Shown: positions 1-8,655 of the stretch, piece by piece
How the letters are laid out: the number at the start of each line of letters is the position of its first letter
How positions within the stretch are numbered: position 1 is the stretch's first letter
Source of the DNA: NCEH01 sp043195195
GTDB taxonomy: Bacteria; Pseudomonadota; Alphaproteobacteria; Rhizobiales; Xanthobacteraceae
Assembly: GCF_043195195.1 (NCBI RefSeq)
Contig: NZ_JBAFWT010000004.1
Location: 124,001-188,000, forward strand
Length of the DNA: 64,000 nucleotides
Direction: 5' to 3'
Translations under genes and position numbers: made by a program
Notes under the pieces: model-generated
Told to the model about the DNA's origin: nothing
Databases searched by the model: none
Seen by the model: only the letters and a program-made list of their open reading frames with translations

Positions 1-426
1 GCGGGCACCTTCGTGATCGAATCCGGGGTGCGCAACCATCTCCTCGCGGTTCTGGCCGTTGAAATCCTTTTGATTTCCGGGGCGCTCGGCCTGGTGGCGG
101 TGGGGAGCCTGCGGCCGCCGCTGTTCCTGATCGCGATCGCCATGGGCATGCAGAACAGCGTGCACCAGGTGGTGGCGGGGGCAGATGTGGGCAAGAGTTT
201 CGTGACCGGGGCCTTGTTCAGCTTCGGCCAATCCATCGTCGCGGTGGCGAAGGGGCGGATCAGCGTCTTGGAATGCGCCATGTATGGCGTGTCCTGGCTT
301 TCGTTCATCTTAGGGGTGGCCCTGGGGGCGCTGGCGTTGATGGTCTTCGGGCTGTTTTATGCCTTGCTGATCCTTCTGGCGGCGCTGGTGGTGGCGCTGG
401 CGGCGATCTGGGCGAACAAGCTCTAG
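1..426 (+). CDS. YoaK/DUF1275-family membrane protein (C-terminal part)
   Basis: The window opens inside this gene: frame 1 is open from the first base, so the 5' end is missing and 141 residues are visible before the TAG at 424-426. The fragment is almost entirely hydrophobic, with about four membrane segments. It carries the IAMGMQNSV stretch followed by a conserved G-x-V/T-G region typical of the YoaK (DUF1275, UPF0700) family of inner-membrane proteins. The family has no established function. There is no obvious terminator after the stop, and the next gene is about 250 bases away, so an operon with it is uncertain. Confidence 0.75.
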   Translation, partial: AGTFVIESGVRNHLLAVLAVEILLISGALGLVAVGSLRPPLFLIAIAMGMQNSVHQVVAGADVGKSFVTGALFSFGQSIVAVAKGRISVLECAMYGVSWLSFILGVALGALALMVFGLFYALLILLAALVVALAAIWANKL

Positions 427-456
427 ATCCCCGCAAAACCGCCCGCGCGGGAAAAA

Positions 457-474
457 ATGTTTCCTGTGAAACAT
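457..474. other. parS-like inverted repeat
   Basis: ATGTTTC-CTGT-GAAACAT is a perfect 7-bp inverted repeat with a 4-base spacer in the gap after the YoaK-type gene. The inner 16 bases match the consensus chromosomal ParB-binding site (TGTTTCACGTGAAACA) at 14 of 16 positions; both mismatches are in the centre. It has no T-tract, so it is not a terminator. ParB binding is an inference, because the altered centre may weaken it. The rest of 427-678 shows no gene. Confidence 0.4.
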
Positions 475-678
475 TGGTTTGGCGAAGAAGAACGGCGCGG
501 AAGTCGTGTGCTACGCCGCATGTTCCGCGAACGTCTCCGCAAGTTCCGACGAAGTTCAGCGCCGACCCCAAAACCGCCACGCACTTTTGCCGGAGCTGTC
601 CGAGGCGTGAACGGAGCGGCCGCGATCGGCGTGTATGATGGTGGCGGAAACCTCGCTTCGAACGGTCGGGAGCCCCCC

Positions 679-1914
679 ATGCCCAGCACGCCAGGAGACG
701 GCCTCGCGCGCCGCGACTTCATGATGGCATCGCTTGCCACCCTCGGCGCCTCGGCCGCCGTGATGGCCGAGGCGGGATCCGCGAACGCCCAAACCGCGAA
801 CGCTCAGGCCCCGAACCCGCAGGCACCGGCGGCCTCCCCCGCCGGGGCGGCGCCGGGCGGGCGGGCGGGGACGGTCTATACCGGCGATACCATCCAGGGG
901 AAGAAAGTGGTCAGCGCGCTCGACGTCGCCGACCTGGAGCCGGGGCGCAAGCACCTGCTGTATTTCCAGGGTGTCCAGATGCCCACCGGGCAGTATTGGT
1001 ATGTGTCCGTTACCGTCGCCAAGGGGGCAAAGCCGGGCAAGCGTGTCGTCTTGGTCAGCGGCGTGCACGGCGACGAGATGAGTTCCGTCCACACCGTGCA
1101 GAGCGTGATGAACCAGCTCGATCCGGCGGGGATGTCGGGCACGGTGATGGCGGTGACCGACGTGTCCCGCGCCGCGCTGGAGGGGATGCAGCGGCGCTGG
1201 CCCAACGGGGGCCGGGGCGCGGATCTGATCGACATGAACCGGGAATGGCCGGGAAACGAGGCCGGCGCCAGCGCGCCCAGCCGGCATGCCGGCCTGCTGT
1301 TCAACCGCCTGCTGCGGCCGAACGCCGATGCCGCCATCGACTTCCACACCGGCACCACCGGGTTCGACGTCACCGCCTTCAACATCGCCGGCATGGATGT
1401 GCCTGATATCAAGGCGATGGCGGAGCTCTACCCGGTGGGCCAGATCTTCGACAATCACGTGTATCCCGGCGTGCTGCACAATGCCTTCATCGATGTGGGC
1501 ATCCCCGCCTTCACGCCGGAGATCGGCGCCGCGCGGGTGCTGAACCTTGAGATGGTCGCGCTGTTCGTGGAAGGCACGCTGAACGTGCTGAAGCACCACG
1601 GCATTCTGCCGGGGCCCATGGGGCGCACCGGCAAGGACGTGGGCGTGTTCGTCGGCAACAGCGCGCTGCCGATCCTGGCAAGCCGGGGCGGGCTGGTGGA
1701 GCATCTGGTGAAGCTGAACGACAAGGTGGCGGCCGGGCAGAAGATGGCGGTGCAGCGCGACAGCTTCGGCGCAGTGGTGGCGGACTATACCAGCCCGGTG
1801 GCCGGCGCGGTCACGGGCCAGCGCAGCGACGCCTTGGCCGAACCCGGCGACCCCCTGGCCTTCATCCTCTTCCACCGGCCGACGCCGGAGGGTGGGGAGA
1901 TCTATCCGGAGTGA
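679..1914 (+). CDS. Tat-exported succinylglutamate desuccinylase/aspartoacylase-type (M14) peptidase
   Basis: This 411-residue protein is predicted to be a zinc-dependent deacylase or carboxypeptidase of the AstE/AspA (M14) superfamily. Zinc-site signatures are visible: VSGVHGDEMSSVH early in the domain and IDFHTGTTGFD about 85 residues later, with NREWPGNE between them. The ATG at 679 was chosen over upstream alternatives because it places an ARRDFMMASLATLG twin-arginine-like signal at residues 10-24, ending in an A-x-A-like site near residue 38. A low-complexity Ala/Pro/Asn linker follows. The product is therefore expected in the periplasm. The natural substrate cannot be read from sequence, and nothing nearby indicates an arginine or N-acetylaspartate pathway. 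Confidence 0.75.
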   Translation: MPSTPGDGLARRDFMMASLATLGASAAVMAEAGSANAQTANAQAPNPQAPAASPAGAAPGGRAGTVYTGDTIQGKKVVSALDVADLEPGRKHLLYFQGVQMPTGQYWYVSVTVAKGAKPGKRVVLVSGVHGDEMSSVHTVQSVMNQLDPAGMSGTVMAVTDVSRAALEGMQRRWPNGGRGADLIDMNREWPGNEAGASAPSRHAGLLFNRLLRPNADAAIDFHTGTTGFDVTAFNIAGMDVPDIKAMAELYPVGQIFDNHVYPGVLHNAFIDVGIPAFTPEIGAARVLNLEMVALFVEGTLNVLKHHGILPGPMGRTGKDVGVFVGNSALPILASRGGLVEHLVKLNDKVAAGQKMAVQRDSFGAVVADYTSPVAGAVTGQRSDALAEPGDPLAFILFHRPTPEGGEIYPE

Positions 1915-2110
1915 GGGGGGGCAACTACCGTTTGGGGAAGGGCAAGAGGCGGGCCGCGACGCGGGAGGAATTTGGGCGATGGCACAGATGTGACAAAATC
2001 GGCCTGCGATGCCATCCGCTCCGCTCAATTTCGTCCGGCTGCGACCGATCTTGTTAATGATGGATTCCTTAATCGTTGGGAATATGATCTAGAGCGGCGT
2101 GGGGATCGTC

Positions 2111-3271
2111 ATGGCAAAGGCTCTAATCAACGGAGACGTATTGCGCTGGGCGCGCGAGCGCGCAGCGCTTCCTGTTGAGGAAGTGGCCGGCCGCATGAAG
2201 CAGGACGTCGAGCGCGTAATTGCCTGGGAGACTGGAGAGGATCAGCCGACATTCCGTCAAGCACAGACTGTCGCCAATCTCGTGCATGTGCCGTTCGGGT
2301 TCCTTTTTTTGCCGGCACCACCCCAAGAGGCGTTGCCGCTGCCCGATCTCCGTACGGTAGGGAGCGCGCCAGCGGGGCAGCTTGATCTGAACACTCGCGA
2401 TCTCCTCCGCGATGTCATGTTCAAGCATGACTGGTTTGTTGAGGTGCTCGAGGAACAGGGGCACGAGCGACTTCCATTCGTGGGCCGGTTCAGTGTTCGA
2501 TCTAATCCAGTGGACGTCGCTACCGATATGCGGAGCACGCTCGGGGTGGCGGGGGAAGCGCGCGTCGCTTCCAACTGGGAAGCCTATCTTCGCGTCTTGA
2601 TGCGGCGTGCCGAAGATGCTGGCACCTGGGTGATGCGAAGCGGCATCGTGGGCAGCAATACCCACCGCGCGCTCAACGTGGGCCAATTTCGCGGCTTTGC
2701 TATCAGTCATCCAATTGCACCGCTTGTCTTCATCAACGGTCGCGACGCCCAGGCCGCCCAGATTTTTACGTTGGTGCATGAACTCGCGCACATCTGGATC
2801 GGATCCAGCGGTATTTCCAACGTGCAGATCGGACGCCCAGATTACGGCACGAACCGCCAAACCGAAGTATTCTGCAACAAAGTTGCGGCGGAGTTTTTGG
2901 TGCCGGCAGAACAATTTGCAGAACAGTGGTCTCCGCAGCAACAGCCGGCTACGAACTACGATCGATTGGCGCGGTACTTCAAAGTCAGCAAGGTCGTCAT
3001 TGCGCGGCGCGCATTCGACCTCGGCAAGATCCAAGAGCCTGTCTATAGCCGCTTTTATCGCGAACAAGAAGCAGACTGGGAACACCAAAGCGATGATAGC
3101 AACGGTGGTAATTTCTATCTAAGCCTCCCTATTCGCAATGGTAGGCGGTTCACTTACGAGGTCGCATCTCGCGCTGTTGCGGGGCGAACGCTGTTTCGAG
3201 AGGCAGCAGCCCTGCTTAACGTTAAGCCGGCCTCCATTCCGGCGGTCTTCAAGAGGGCTGCGGCCCTATGA
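2111..3271 (+). CDS. XRE-HTH + ImmA/IrrE-type metallopeptidase (candidate antitoxin/regulator)
   Basis: The 386-residue product has an N-terminal XRE helix-turn-helix (about residues 8-65, with the typical VIAWETGEDQPTFRQA stretch). A central zinc-peptidase domain of the ImmA/IrrE (COG2856) type carries HELAH at residues 223-227. Proteins of this design act as regulators that cleave or inhibit a repressor or toxin; here the partner is the next gene, whose ATG overlaps this stop codon (ATGA). The ATG at 2111 is preferred to a GTG 12 bases upstream because the HTH alignment begins there. Codon use and local GC are lower than in the flanking core genes, in keeping with an acquired patch. The pairing with DUF4411 is a recurrent toxin-antitoxin-like arrangement; the role here is inferred. 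Confidence 0.8.
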   Translation: MAKALINGDVLRWARERAALPVEEVAGRMKQDVERVIAWETGEDQPTFRQAQTVANLVHVPFGFLFLPAPPQEALPLPDLRTVGSAPAGQLDLNTRDLLRDVMFKHDWFVEVLEEQGHERLPFVGRFSVRSNPVDVATDMRSTLGVAGEARVASNWEAYLRVLMRRAEDAGTWVMRSGIVGSNTHRALNVGQFRGFAISHPIAPLVFINGRDAQAAQIFTLVHELAHIWIGSSGISNVQIGRPDYGTNRQTEVFCNKVAAEFLVPAEQFAEQWSPQQQPATNYDRLARYFKVSKVVIARRAFDLGKIQEPVYSRFYREQEADWEHQSDDSNGGNFYLSLPIRNGRRFTYEVASRAVAGRTLFREAAALLNVKPASIPAVFKRAAAL

Positions 3272-3762
3272 TGTTTCTTTTCGATACGAACGTCTTCATC
3301 GAGGCGAAGAATAGATATTACGCATTCGACATATGCCCTGGGTTCTGGGACTGGATGGATCATGTTGTCCAAGCCGATGCTGGCAGCATCGTCATGGTGC
3401 GGGACGAACTCTGCAACGGCGGCGACGAGCTCGCTGATTGGACGATAGCGCGTCGCGATCATCCCTGGTTTTTAAAGGTCGACGACGGGGACACTCAGGC
3501 GGCGTTCGCCGCCATCGCCGCGCACGTTGCTAGGGGGATATATACGGACGCTGCTAAGGCCAACTTTCTGAGCGGCGCGGATCCCTGGCTGATTGCAAAG
3601 GCACAAGTCATCGGAGCGACCTTGGTGACACATGAAGTCGCGGCGCCGCTCGCGAAGAAACGCGTCCCGATCCCGAATGTGTGCAATCACTTCCGCGTGC
3701 CGTACCTGAACACGTTCGATGCGCTCCGAGGGTTGGCGGGCACGTTCTCGTTCAACCGTTAG
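3268..3762 (+). CDS. DUF4411 PIN-like protein (candidate toxin)
   Basis: The 164-residue protein begins FLFDTNVFIEAK, the standard first strand of a PIN-fold nuclease with its first acidic residue at D6. Further conserved acidic positions sit in the VRDEL segment and in the GADPWLIAKA segment (about residue 107), where PIN domains carry their last metal ligands. The overall pattern matches DUF4411. It is translationally coupled to the XRE-ImmA/IrrE gene by a 4-base overlap, which supports a toxin/regulator pair in which this is the ribonuclease-like toxin. RNase activity is inferred from the fold and is not shown by the sequence. Its stop lies 24 bases from the stop of the convergent HEPN gene. 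Confidence 0.75.
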   Translation: MMFLFDTNVFIEAKNRYYAFDICPGFWDWMDHVVQADAGSIVMVRDELCNGGDELADWTIARRDHPWFLKVDDGDTQAAFAAIAAHVARGIYTDAAKANFLSGADPWLIAKAQVIGATLVTHEVAAPLAKKRVPIPNVCNHFRVPYLNTFDALRGLAGTFSFNR

Positions 3763-3786
3763 ACCCGCTTCCGCAATGTCGACGCC

Positions 3787-4554
3787 TTAGATCGCCTGTG
3801 GGTCGGCCGTAGTCGCAGCAGCCAGTGCCGGCTTCCAAAAGGCGCGCGCCTCATCCATACAGATCTGCTCCCTTTCTTTGAAATCGAGGTTACATCCCTG
3901 AAACGCAACGCATGCGTGTGAGACAAGATCCGACGCAATATCGAGCAGGAAAAATAGCTCATTGTAGCGATTAGCGTTCCAGGGTCGCGGTTCGGCGTAA
4001 AGGTGCGCGACGTGGTTGTCCCGGAAAGCTGCCAAAGTTGCAACTGCACGCCGACCAGGAGGCAATTTCAGACGGCGTGCTGTGTCGTCGCAACGGTGCA
4101 GGGCCGCCAAGCAATCTCTTTCCCACGTCTTCGACACGAAACGAGATTTTTTGTCCCAGCCTTTTCTGGCTATTTCAACCAGTTTGGAACGGCAGCGTTT
4201 TTGCTTAAGGAAGTGGATGAATACCGGGATTGACGCCAAATCACTTCGGTTGAAGGCCGTCACTGCCGACTGACCCTGGCGGCCGCGCGGTCTCTCAAAC
4301 AGCTTGCAGAGCGACAAGATTAGCGCGGTTTGCGTGCTGTTGCGAAGCACATTGTAGCAATTGGCACCATCGAAAGTTCGTCCCCGATAGTCGGCCATCA
4401 CGATATCATTTCCGGCCTCAAGCGTCGCCTTTGCCCAGATTGCGTCTCGAGTCTGGTTTTCTAGGGCCTTCAGCATGAGAGGGAGCCGAGACATGGCATC
4501 GGCAACGGATACTGGCGGTGCGCGCTTAGCTTTCCTCTTCTGTTTCGCCGTCAC
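3787..4554 (-). CDS. AbiU2-like HEPN-domain protein (candidate abortive-infection factor)
   Basis: This is a 255-residue protein of unknown function. It starts with a Lys/Arg-rich tail (TAKQKRKAKR) and continues as a soluble, mostly helical protein. The segment AAFRDNHVAHLYAE, about two-thirds of the way along, resembles the R-x(4-6)-H motif of HEPN ribonucleases, and the surrounding pattern is similar to AbiU2-type HEPN proteins. Such proteins often appear in defence islands and abortive infection. It converges on the ImmA/IrrE-DUF4411 pair, which adds contextual support. Family assignment is by eye and moderately confident. There is no membrane segment or signal peptide. About 250 bases with no visible gene separate its start from the next gene. 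Confidence 0.55.
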   Translation of the reverse strand: MTAKQKRKAKRAPPVSVADAMSRLPLMLKALENQTRDAIWAKATLEAGNDIVMADYRGRTFDGANCYNVLRNSTQTALILSLCKLFERPRGRQGQSAVTAFNRSDLASIPVFIHFLKQKRCRSKLVEIARKGWDKKSRFVSKTWERDCLAALHRCDDTARRLKLPPGRRAVATLAAFRDNHVAHLYAEPRPWNANRYNELFFLLDIASDLVSHACVAFQGCNLDFKEREQICMDEARAFWKPALAAATTADPQAI

Positions 4555-4803
4555 TTTCGCCTCCGATTTGGATCCCGCTCGCCTGCACCGCTACAAATTG
4601 ACACCTGGGTTCTGCTCAGTGGTTCTCTTCAAGAACTACTCGGCTGAAGGAGGTCGAGCGTCGAACCGCCGCCACGCGAAGCACTGCTCTTATTTCTGTT
4701 TCAGATTTTGGGATGGCGGCCGATGTCCGCAAAACAGGGCGGCGGCCATCAATGTCCGGTACGGGCAGCAAGCCATTGTCGGCCATTGACATGCTCTCCC
4801 CCC

Positions 4804-6906
4804 TCACACCTTCACCACCCCCACCCTGTTATCGTGAAACGCCGCCCCGCCCACCGGGGCCACGGGGTCGGCGCCGGTGAGGGTGTTGATGCCGCGGCCG
4901 CCCGTATGGGCACCGTTGGGGTGGATCTGCTCGGCCACCACCACGCCGCGCCGCACGCCGTCGAACAGGCGGGCGGTCAGGGTCACGCGGCCGCGCGGGT
5001 TGGAAACCTCCACCAGATCCCCGGTGGAAATGCCGAGCGGGGCGGCGTCGGCGGGGTGGATGAGCAGGGTCGGCCCGCCCTCCTTCTTCGCCGAGGTCGC
5101 GGTCTGGTTGAAGGTGGAATTGAGGAAATTGCGCGCCGGCGCGGTCACGAGGCGGAACGGGTGCTCGGCCGTCGCCTCCTCGATCACCGCCCAATGATCG
5201 GGAAATTCCGGCATCTCGTCGACGCCGAATTTTTCCGGCGCGGGGAACGGCACCTTGCCCCAGCGCGGCTTCAGGCGGAAGCGCCCGTCGCGATGGCCGA
5301 AGCCGTTGAGAAAATGGGCGGTTTCGAAATCCGGCTGGACATCTTTGAAGCGCGCGGCCTCAAGCTCCTCCAGCGTGCCGCGCTCGGAGGCCCGCAAGGT
5401 CCAATCCACCAAGGCGCGGTCGCTCATCTCGAAGCCGGGATGATGCGCGCCGACCCGCGCGGCGAGCGCGCACACCAAGGCGTGGTTGGAGCGGCATTCG
5501 CCCGGCGGCTCCACCAGCTTCGGCCCCATCAAAATGTGCTGGTGCCCGCCGCTGAGATAGAGATCGTCATGCTCGGTGAACATGGTGGCGGGGAAGACAA
5601 TGTCCGCCTGCCGCGCGGTCTCGGTGAGGAAATGCTCGTGCACCGCCACGAACAGATCCTCGCGCGCAAACCCGCGCTTCACCGCCTCCTGGTCCGGCGC
5701 GATGCTCATGGGATTGGTGCTCTGGATCAGCAGCGCGTGCACCTGCGGGCCATCGAACAAAGCGGCGCGGTCGCCGGTGAGGATGGCGCCGATGCGGGAT
5801 TGATCGAGTTCGCGGGTGGCGGGGTCGCGCACGTCCAGCCCCTCGATCATGGTCTTCCTCAGCCCGTAGATGCCGGAATTGGAATGGAACGCGCCGCCGC
5901 CCTCGTGCTGCCAGGCGCCCGAAACCACGGGAATGCAGGAGGCGGCATGCATGTTCACCGCGCCGTTGCGGCTGCGCGACATGCCATAGCCCAGGCGGAA
6001 ATAGCTTTTCGGCGTTAAGCCCACCAGCGCCGCGAACGCCTCGATCTCCTCGACGCTCAAGCCGGTGAGCGCCGCCGCCCAGGCGGGGGTGCGGGTGGCA
6101 AGATGGGCTTCCAGCGCCTGCGCATCATTGGCATAGCGGGCGAGATAGGCGCGGTCGGCCCGGTTGTCGCGGAACAGCACGTGCATCACCGCGCAGGCCA
6201 GCGCGCCATCGGTGCCGGGGCGGATCAAGAGGGGAATGTCCGCCTGCTCCATGGTGGGGGTGCGATAGACATCCACCACCGCGATCTTGGCGCCGCGCTC
6301 CTTGCGGGCGCGGATGGCGTGGGTCATCACATTCACCTGCGTCGCCACCGCATTGGTGCCCCAGATGACGATCAGGTCCGCCGCGCTGCTGATCTCACGC
6401 GGATCGGCCCCCGCGAGGCGACCGGTGCCGGCCATATAGCCGCTCCAGGCCGGGTTCACGCAGATCGAGGCGAAGAAGCGCGAATAGCCCTTGGCATGGG
6501 TCAGGCGGTTGATGCCGTCGCGCATCACCATCCCCATGGTGCCGGCATAATAATAAGGCCACACGCTCTGCGCGCCGTGGGTGTGCTCGGCGGCGAGCAG
6601 GGCGTCGGCGGTGCGGTCCAGCGCCTCGTCCCAGGAGATGGGGGCGAATTGGGTGGAGCCCTTCGGCCCGGTGCGCCGCAGCGGCGTCATCAGCCGTTCG
6701 GGATGGTGCGCGCGCTCGGCATAGCGGGCGACCTTCGCGCAGATCACGCCGGCGGTATAGGAATTGTCCGCCGCCCCGCGCACCCGGCCGATCCTGTTGT
6801 CCGCCAGCACCTCCACTTCCAGCGCGCAGGTGGAGGGGCAATCGTGCGGGCAGACCGAGGCGCGCATCTGGGAGGCGCGCATCTGCGGGCGGACATGATC
6901 GTTCAT
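4804..6906 (-). CDS. Molybdopterin-dependent oxidoreductase with [4Fe-4S] site
   Basis: The 700-residue enzyme belongs to the DMSO-reductase superfamily. The N-terminus carries C19-x3-C23-x3-C27 and C56, the ligands of an iron-sulfur cluster. Core molybdopterin-binding segments follow (ISWDEALDR, IWGTNAVATQVN, RPGTDGALACA, QSTNPMSIAPDQ), and a C-terminal dinucleotide-binding domain ends with the FHDNRVG motif. No Tat signal precedes the cysteine motif, so the protein is probably cytoplasmic. The reaction is unknown; relatives include thiosulfate, polysulfide and biotin-sulfoxide reductase types. No electron-transfer or membrane subunits are adjacent. A 15-bp tandem duplication (6857-6886) repeats residues QMRAS near the start, making the extreme N-terminus doubtful. 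Confidence 0.8.
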   Translation of the reverse strand: MNDHVRPQMRASQMRASVCPHDCPSTCALEVEVLADNRIGRVRGAADNSYTAGVICAKVARYAERAHHPERLMTPLRRTGPKGSTQFAPISWDEALDRTADALLAAEHTHGAQSVWPYYYAGTMGMVMRDGINRLTHAKGYSRFFASICVNPAWSGYMAGTGRLAGADPREISSAADLIVIWGTNAVATQVNVMTHAIRARKERGAKIAVVDVYRTPTMEQADIPLLIRPGTDGALACAVMHVLFRDNRADRAYLARYANDAQALEAHLATRTPAWAAALTGLSVEEIEAFAALVGLTPKSYFRLGYGMSRSRNGAVNMHAASCIPVVSGAWQHEGGGAFHSNSGIYGLRKTMIEGLDVRDPATRELDQSRIGAILTGDRAALFDGPQVHALLIQSTNPMSIAPDQEAVKRGFAREDLFVAVHEHFLTETARQADIVFPATMFTEHDDLYLSGGHQHILMGPKLVEPPGECRSNHALVCALAARVGAHHPGFEMSDRALVDWTLRASERGTLEELEAARFKDVQPDFETAHFLNGFGHRDGRFRLKPRWGKVPFPAPEKFGVDEMPEFPDHWAVIEEATAEHPFRLVTAPARNFLNSTFNQTATSAKKEGGPTLLIHPADAAPLGISTGDLVEVSNPRGRVTLTARLFDGVRRGVVVAEQIHPNGAHTGGRGINTLTGADPVAPVGGAAFHDNRVGVVKV

Positions 6907-6992
6907 GGGCGAAGCAACTCCTCCGCCTCCTTATAGCCGCTCCAGCCTGGCGTATCGAGCCGGCGCGGCATTCCTGCGGGGCGCAAACGAAA

Positions 6993-7020
6993 TCGCCCCC
7001 GGCGTGCGGGCCGGGGGCGA
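6993..7020 (-). terminator. Strong hairpin, terminator of the first TerC gene
   Basis: An 11-bp perfect stem (arms 6993-7003 and 7010-7020, six-base loop) lies 53 bases past the stop of the TerC gene at 7073. On the minus strand it is followed by a short, interrupted T-rich run. It most likely ends the minus-strand TerC transcript. Confidence 0.7.
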
Positions 7021-7072
7021 CAAGGGAGCGGGCGAGAGGGCGGCAGGCGGCGACGCGTCAGGCGTCGATGCG

Positions 7073-7813
7073 TCAGGCGGCGTGGGCCTTCTCCTTGCCC
7101 CGGCCGCGCAGCAGCAGGCCGAGGAGCACCACCACTACGGCGCCAATGGTGCTGGCGAGATAATGCGGCAGGTTGGCGGGCTTCAGCCCGTTGGGTGCCT
7201 CGGAATCGGGCTTCACCCATTCGGGATTGACGCTCTGCATATATTGCAGGGACATCACGTCGCCGACCACCATCTCCCCGGCGATCCAGCCGAGCAGCGC
7301 CGCGCCGGCCCACACCAGCAGCGGCAGGCGGGTGAGGATCGCCATCACCAGCTGCGAGCCGGCGATGATGAGGGGAATGGTCAGCAGCAGGCCGAAGATG
7401 AACAGTTCGGGATGGCCGCGCGAGGCGGCGGCGATCGCCACCACATTGTCGAGGCTCATGACCGCGTCGGCGATGGCGATGGTGCGCACCGCCTTCCACA
7501 GGCTGTCGGAGGCGGCGACCTCGTGCGCCTCGCCCTCATTGTCGGTGACGAGCTTCACCGCGATCCAGACCAGCAGCAGGCCGCCGGCCACCTTCAGCAG
7601 GGGAATGCCGAGGACGTAGGAGACCGCGAGCGCGAAGATGATGCGCAGGCCCACCGCCGCACCGGCGCCGAGCAAGATGCCCCACCGGCGCTGGCCGGGG
7701 GGAAGCGAGCGGCAGGCGAGCGCGATCACCACCGCATTGTCGCCCGACAGCAGCAGGTCGATCCATATGATCTGGAGCAGAGAGACCCAGAAGGTCGGGT
7801 TGGAAAAATCCAT
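7073..7813 (-). CDS. TerC-family (YjbE-type) integral membrane protein, copy 1
   Basis: This 246-residue protein has about seven hydrophobic segments and the TerC hallmark LLSGDNAVVIALACR at residues 21-35, repeated in weaker form near the middle (SLDNVVAIA). TerC proteins are inner-membrane proteins linked to metal-ion handling, mainly Mn(II) efflux to secreted enzymes, and to tellurium or alkaline-pH resistance. The ATG at 7813 starts at the family's usual position (MDFSNPTFW). The C-terminus is a short charged tail. A second TerC gene lies just upstream on the same strand, but each gene has its own terminator. The exact ion is unknown. Confidence 0.85.
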   Translation of the reverse strand: MDFSNPTFWVSLLQIIWIDLLLSGDNAVVIALACRSLPPGQRRWGILLGAGAAVGLRIIFALAVSYVLGIPLLKVAGGLLLVWIAVKLVTDNEGEAHEVAASDSLWKAVRTIAIADAVMSLDNVVAIAAASRGHPELFIFGLLLTIPLIIAGSQLVMAILTRLPLLVWAGAALLGWIAGEMVVGDVMSLQYMQSVNPEWVKPDSEAPNGLKPANLPHYLASTIGAVVVVLLGLLLRGRGKEKAHAA

Positions 7814-7912
7814 GCGTCAGTCCTTTGCCGAAGCGGATGGGCGCGCGGGCCATCCGCGGATGTCGTTGAGGGCAGGCCGAGCCGTTCTGACCTTACGGCA
7901 GGCGTGGCGCGC

Positions 7913-7938
7913 AAAAAAGGGGGCGAATGCGCCCCCTT
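7913..7938 (-). terminator. Rho-independent terminator of the second TerC gene
   Basis: A 9-bp stem (arms 7917-7925 and 7930-7938, loop AATG) is followed on the minus strand by six T residues (A-run at 7913-7918 on the plus strand). It sits 16 bases after the stop of the gene at 7954 and is a textbook intrinsic terminator, so the two TerC genes are largely separate transcription units. Confidence 0.85.
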
Positions 7939-7953
7939 GCTGCCGGCTTGCGC

Positions 7954-8655
7954 TCAGTGGTTCGATTCTGCCTGCTTGGCATGGCGCATGCGTCCGATGA
8001 TCCAGGAGATCGCCACCACGAGGACGGCGCCGGTGGCGGCGGCGGGCAGGTGCCAGCTCTCGCTGACATCGTGGCCGCCGATGCGGTCCATGATGGCGAC
8101 GTCGCTCAGCAGCATCTCGCCGGCCACCCAGCCCAGCAAGCCGGCGCCGAACCACACCAGGAGAGGGAAACGGTCGAGCAGCGCCATCACCAGCGAACTG
8201 CCGGCGACGATCAGCGGGATGGAGATGGCGAGGCCAAGGATCAGCAAGGTCCAGTTGCCGTCCGCCACGGCGGCCACGGCCACCACATTGTCGAGGCTCA
8301 TGACGATGTCGGCGACCGCCACCGTACCGACCGCCTTCCAGAGATTGTCGCTGGCGGCTACCGCTTCCTCGGTGTCCTCATTGGGGAGGGCGAGGTCCAC
8401 CGCGATGTACATCAGGGCGAGCGAGCCGACCACCTTCAGCCAGGGCAGCGCGAGCAGGGTGGCGACGATGCCGGTGAAGATGATGCGCAGGCCGACCGCG
8501 ACGCCGGCGCCCATGACGATGCCCCAGCGGCGGGCCTTCTCCGGCAGGGACCGGCAGGCCATCGCAATGACCACGGCATTGTCGCCGGACAGCAGGATGT
8601 TGATCCAAATGATCTGCAGCAGCGCGAGCCACAGCACCGGAGAGTCAAGCGACAT
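7954..8655 (-). CDS. TerC-family (YjbE-type) integral membrane protein, copy 2
   Basis: This is a paralogue of the downstream TerC gene, with the same layout: a first membrane segment, then ILLSGDNAVVIAMACRSLPEK near residue 22 and a second conserved SLDNVVAVAAV segment near the middle. The 233-residue reading starts at the ATG at 8655 (MSLDSPVLW), aligned with the start of copy 1; an upstream in-frame ATG at 8670 would add five residues. It is probably a metal-ion exporter or membrane factor, with ion specificity unknown. The 175 bases upstream contain its promoter region; I searched by eye for a yybP-ykoY manganese riboswitch and did not find convincing conserved blocks. Confidence 0.85.
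   Translation of the reverse strand: MSLDSPVLWLALLQIIWINILLSGDNAVVIAMACRSLPEKARRWGIVMGAGVAVGLRIIFTGIVATLLALPWLKVVGSLALMYIAVDLALPNEDTEEAVAASDNLWKAVGTVAVADIVMSLDNVVAVAAVADGNWTLLILGLAISIPLIVAGSSLVMALLDRFPLLVWFGAGLLGWVAGEMLLSDVAIMDRIGGHDVSESWHLPAAATGAVLVVAISWIIGRMRHAKQAESNH

Noticed and set aside
4616..4807. Minus-strand 63-codon frame after the HEPN gene
   Set aside because: No ribosome site or family resemblance; it resembles intergenic filler seen in Rhizobiales.
4708..6018. Long plus-strand open frame opposite the molybdopterin enzyme
   Set aside because: It is the antisense shadow of a well-recognised family gene; composition is His/Arg/Gly rich with no family signature.
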